Assembly: GCA_905221605.1 (NCBI GenBank)
Contig: CAJNDS010002446.1
Span: 1,027,129-1,091,128, forward strand
Direction of reading: 5' to 3'
From: Symbiodinium natans
Lineage: Eukaryota > Sar > Dinophyceae > Suessiales > Symbiodiniaceae
Length of the DNA stretch: 64,000 nt
The position numbers were made by a program, and so were the translations under genes. Of the stretch, positions 63,262 through 64,000 are shown in pieces; within the stretch, counting starts at the first letter, position 1, and every line of letters begins with the position of its first letter. Below the pieces are notes generated by a model, which did not search any database, was not told the origin of the DNA, and saw only the letters and a program-made list of their open reading frames with translations.

Positions 63262-63940
63262 ACGGTCAACGGCAAGGCAGCCTCCTCATGCTCAGCATCT
63301 TCAGGCTGGAGCTCATTAAGGGGGCGCTTACCCTTGCCTTTGCCATCGCCTTTGACCTTCTTTGTGCACTGCGATGACATGTGGCCAGTTTGGCCACAGC
63401 TGTAGCACACAACGCTTTTCTTTCCTTTCGAAGACTTGGGGTGGGGACACTCTGCTGACATGTGTCCCTTTTCGCCACAGTTGAAACACGTGCGTCCTGC
63501 GCCTTTGTTGGCCTCTGAGCCTGTTTTCGCAGCAGCGCTGTCCTGACCTTTGCCAGGCCGCTTGCCTTTCGCTTTACCTTTCCCTTTCGCTTTTCCTTTT
63601 CCTTTGAGCGCACAAACATAAGCTTCATACTCATCATCCCACCAGTAGAAGTACTCACCGTCTTCAGCACAAGCCCACGTCTCATCATTGGCAGCCTCGG
63701 CCACCTCAGTTATGACATGGTTCACAGAGGGATCCAACCAGATCCTGTTTTGAGCTTCGTACCGCACACAAGCTGCACGCAAATCCTCGTACCGCTCCGA
63801 AGTACAATGCAAAACACAATACTGGCGACACCCAGACGGCAACGATCGCAGCAACATCAGCACTTTGTCGCTTTCGTTGACTTCAACCCCATCACGCTCA
63901 CGCAACGGAAGCGACGACACCAAACGCTGAAACCGAGAAC
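63262..63940 (-). repeat. Gag tandem duplication, outer copy
   Basis: Partner of 62583-63261. The junction is at ...CCGAGAAC followed by ACGGTCAACGG. Confidence 0.9.
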
Positions 63941-64000
63941 GCTCCACATCAATCATCCGTATGACTTCGCTGATCATTTCAGCCCTGTACTCCTTTTGCA
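63262..64000 (-). pseudogene. gag: Gag, outer copy, frame broken at the duplication junction
   Basis: The frame is open from the window edge through EMISEVIRMIDVERSRFQRL, the gag body and both CCHC knuckles, then passes the junction at 63261/63262 out of frame and stops at 63219-63221 after VFSVSAFGVVASVA. Because the repeat is 679 bp, gag and pol are no longer in one frame. It continues beyond 64000. Either a real unequal-crossover event or an assembly artefact. Confidence 0.85.

Larger units (their letters stand above)
58231..64000 (-). mobile_element. Ty1/copia-type retrotransposon, incomplete at right edge
   Basis: The domain order on the - strand is gag, CCHC knuckles, protease, integrase, reverse transcriptase, RNase H. 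Integrase ahead of reverse transcriptase defines the copia order. Gag continues beyond position 64000, so the 5' LTR and primer-binding site are outside. No 3' LTR recognised. A 679-bp tandem duplication breaks gag; the rest is open, suggesting a young copy. Confidence 0.92.

Noticed and set aside
63266-63688. 140-codon - strand ORF rich in Lys (also 62587-63009)
   Set aside because: It is a shifted frame over the gag GKGKAKGK region; the gag frame with two CCHC knuckles is the real one.

Overview
The window looks like nuclear DNA of a dinoflagellate. Four things in the sequence point that way: Arabidopsis-type telomere repeats (TTTAGGG/CCCTAAA) scattered as internal arrays, candidate splice sites with many GC and a few GA donors and a strong AG|G acceptor rule, two degenerate copies of the dinoflagellate spliced-leader sequence, and a Ty1/copia retroelement. 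No prokaryotic gene structure is present. The organism call is an inference (about 0.7); other protists with this telomere type cannot be excluded.

Layout. Positions 1-57033 are a gene-poor mosaic. Dozens of arrays of TTTAGGG (called F) or CCCTAAA (called R) are broken by GC-rich, coding-like islands of about 35-110 bp and by AT-richer spacers that hold small inverted-repeat elements, microsatellites and dispersed repeats. The striking regularity is polarity: by my manual count about 34 of some 50 islands have R immediately before and F immediately after. The islands read open on the + strand and most have an upstream AG|G and a downstream GT, GC or GA. Read as exons, their introns begin with (UUUAGGG)n and end with (CCCUAAA)n, so the two intron ends are complementary. 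I read this as one or a few very long + strand genes cut into tiny exons by introns with inverted telomere-repeat ends. Several islands between 4.4 and 37 kb look like armadillo/HEAT-type helical repeats. Exon boundaries, their number and how they join into genes are not proven here; a few islands carry stop codons and could be terminal exons of separate genes or remnants.

Small inverted-repeat elements (MITE-like) occur in at least five families. Two families contain copies interrupted by telomere-repeat blocks, which shows that telomere-like DNA enters pre-existing sequence. A composite satellite occupies 11990-12720, and a block-structured triplet microsatellite lies at 42205-42685.

Positions 57034-64000 carry no telomere arrays. 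A copia-type retrotransposon lies on the - strand: gag with two CCHC knuckles, protease and integrase in one frame (59801-63244), then reverse transcriptase and RNase H in the +1 frame (58231-59814), joined by a 14-nt overlap at a stop codon. A 679-bp tandem duplication breaks gag, and the element runs off the right edge. The stretch 57034-58230 contains - strand coding-like ORFs and possibly the 3' end of the element; no LTR could be recognised from one side only.
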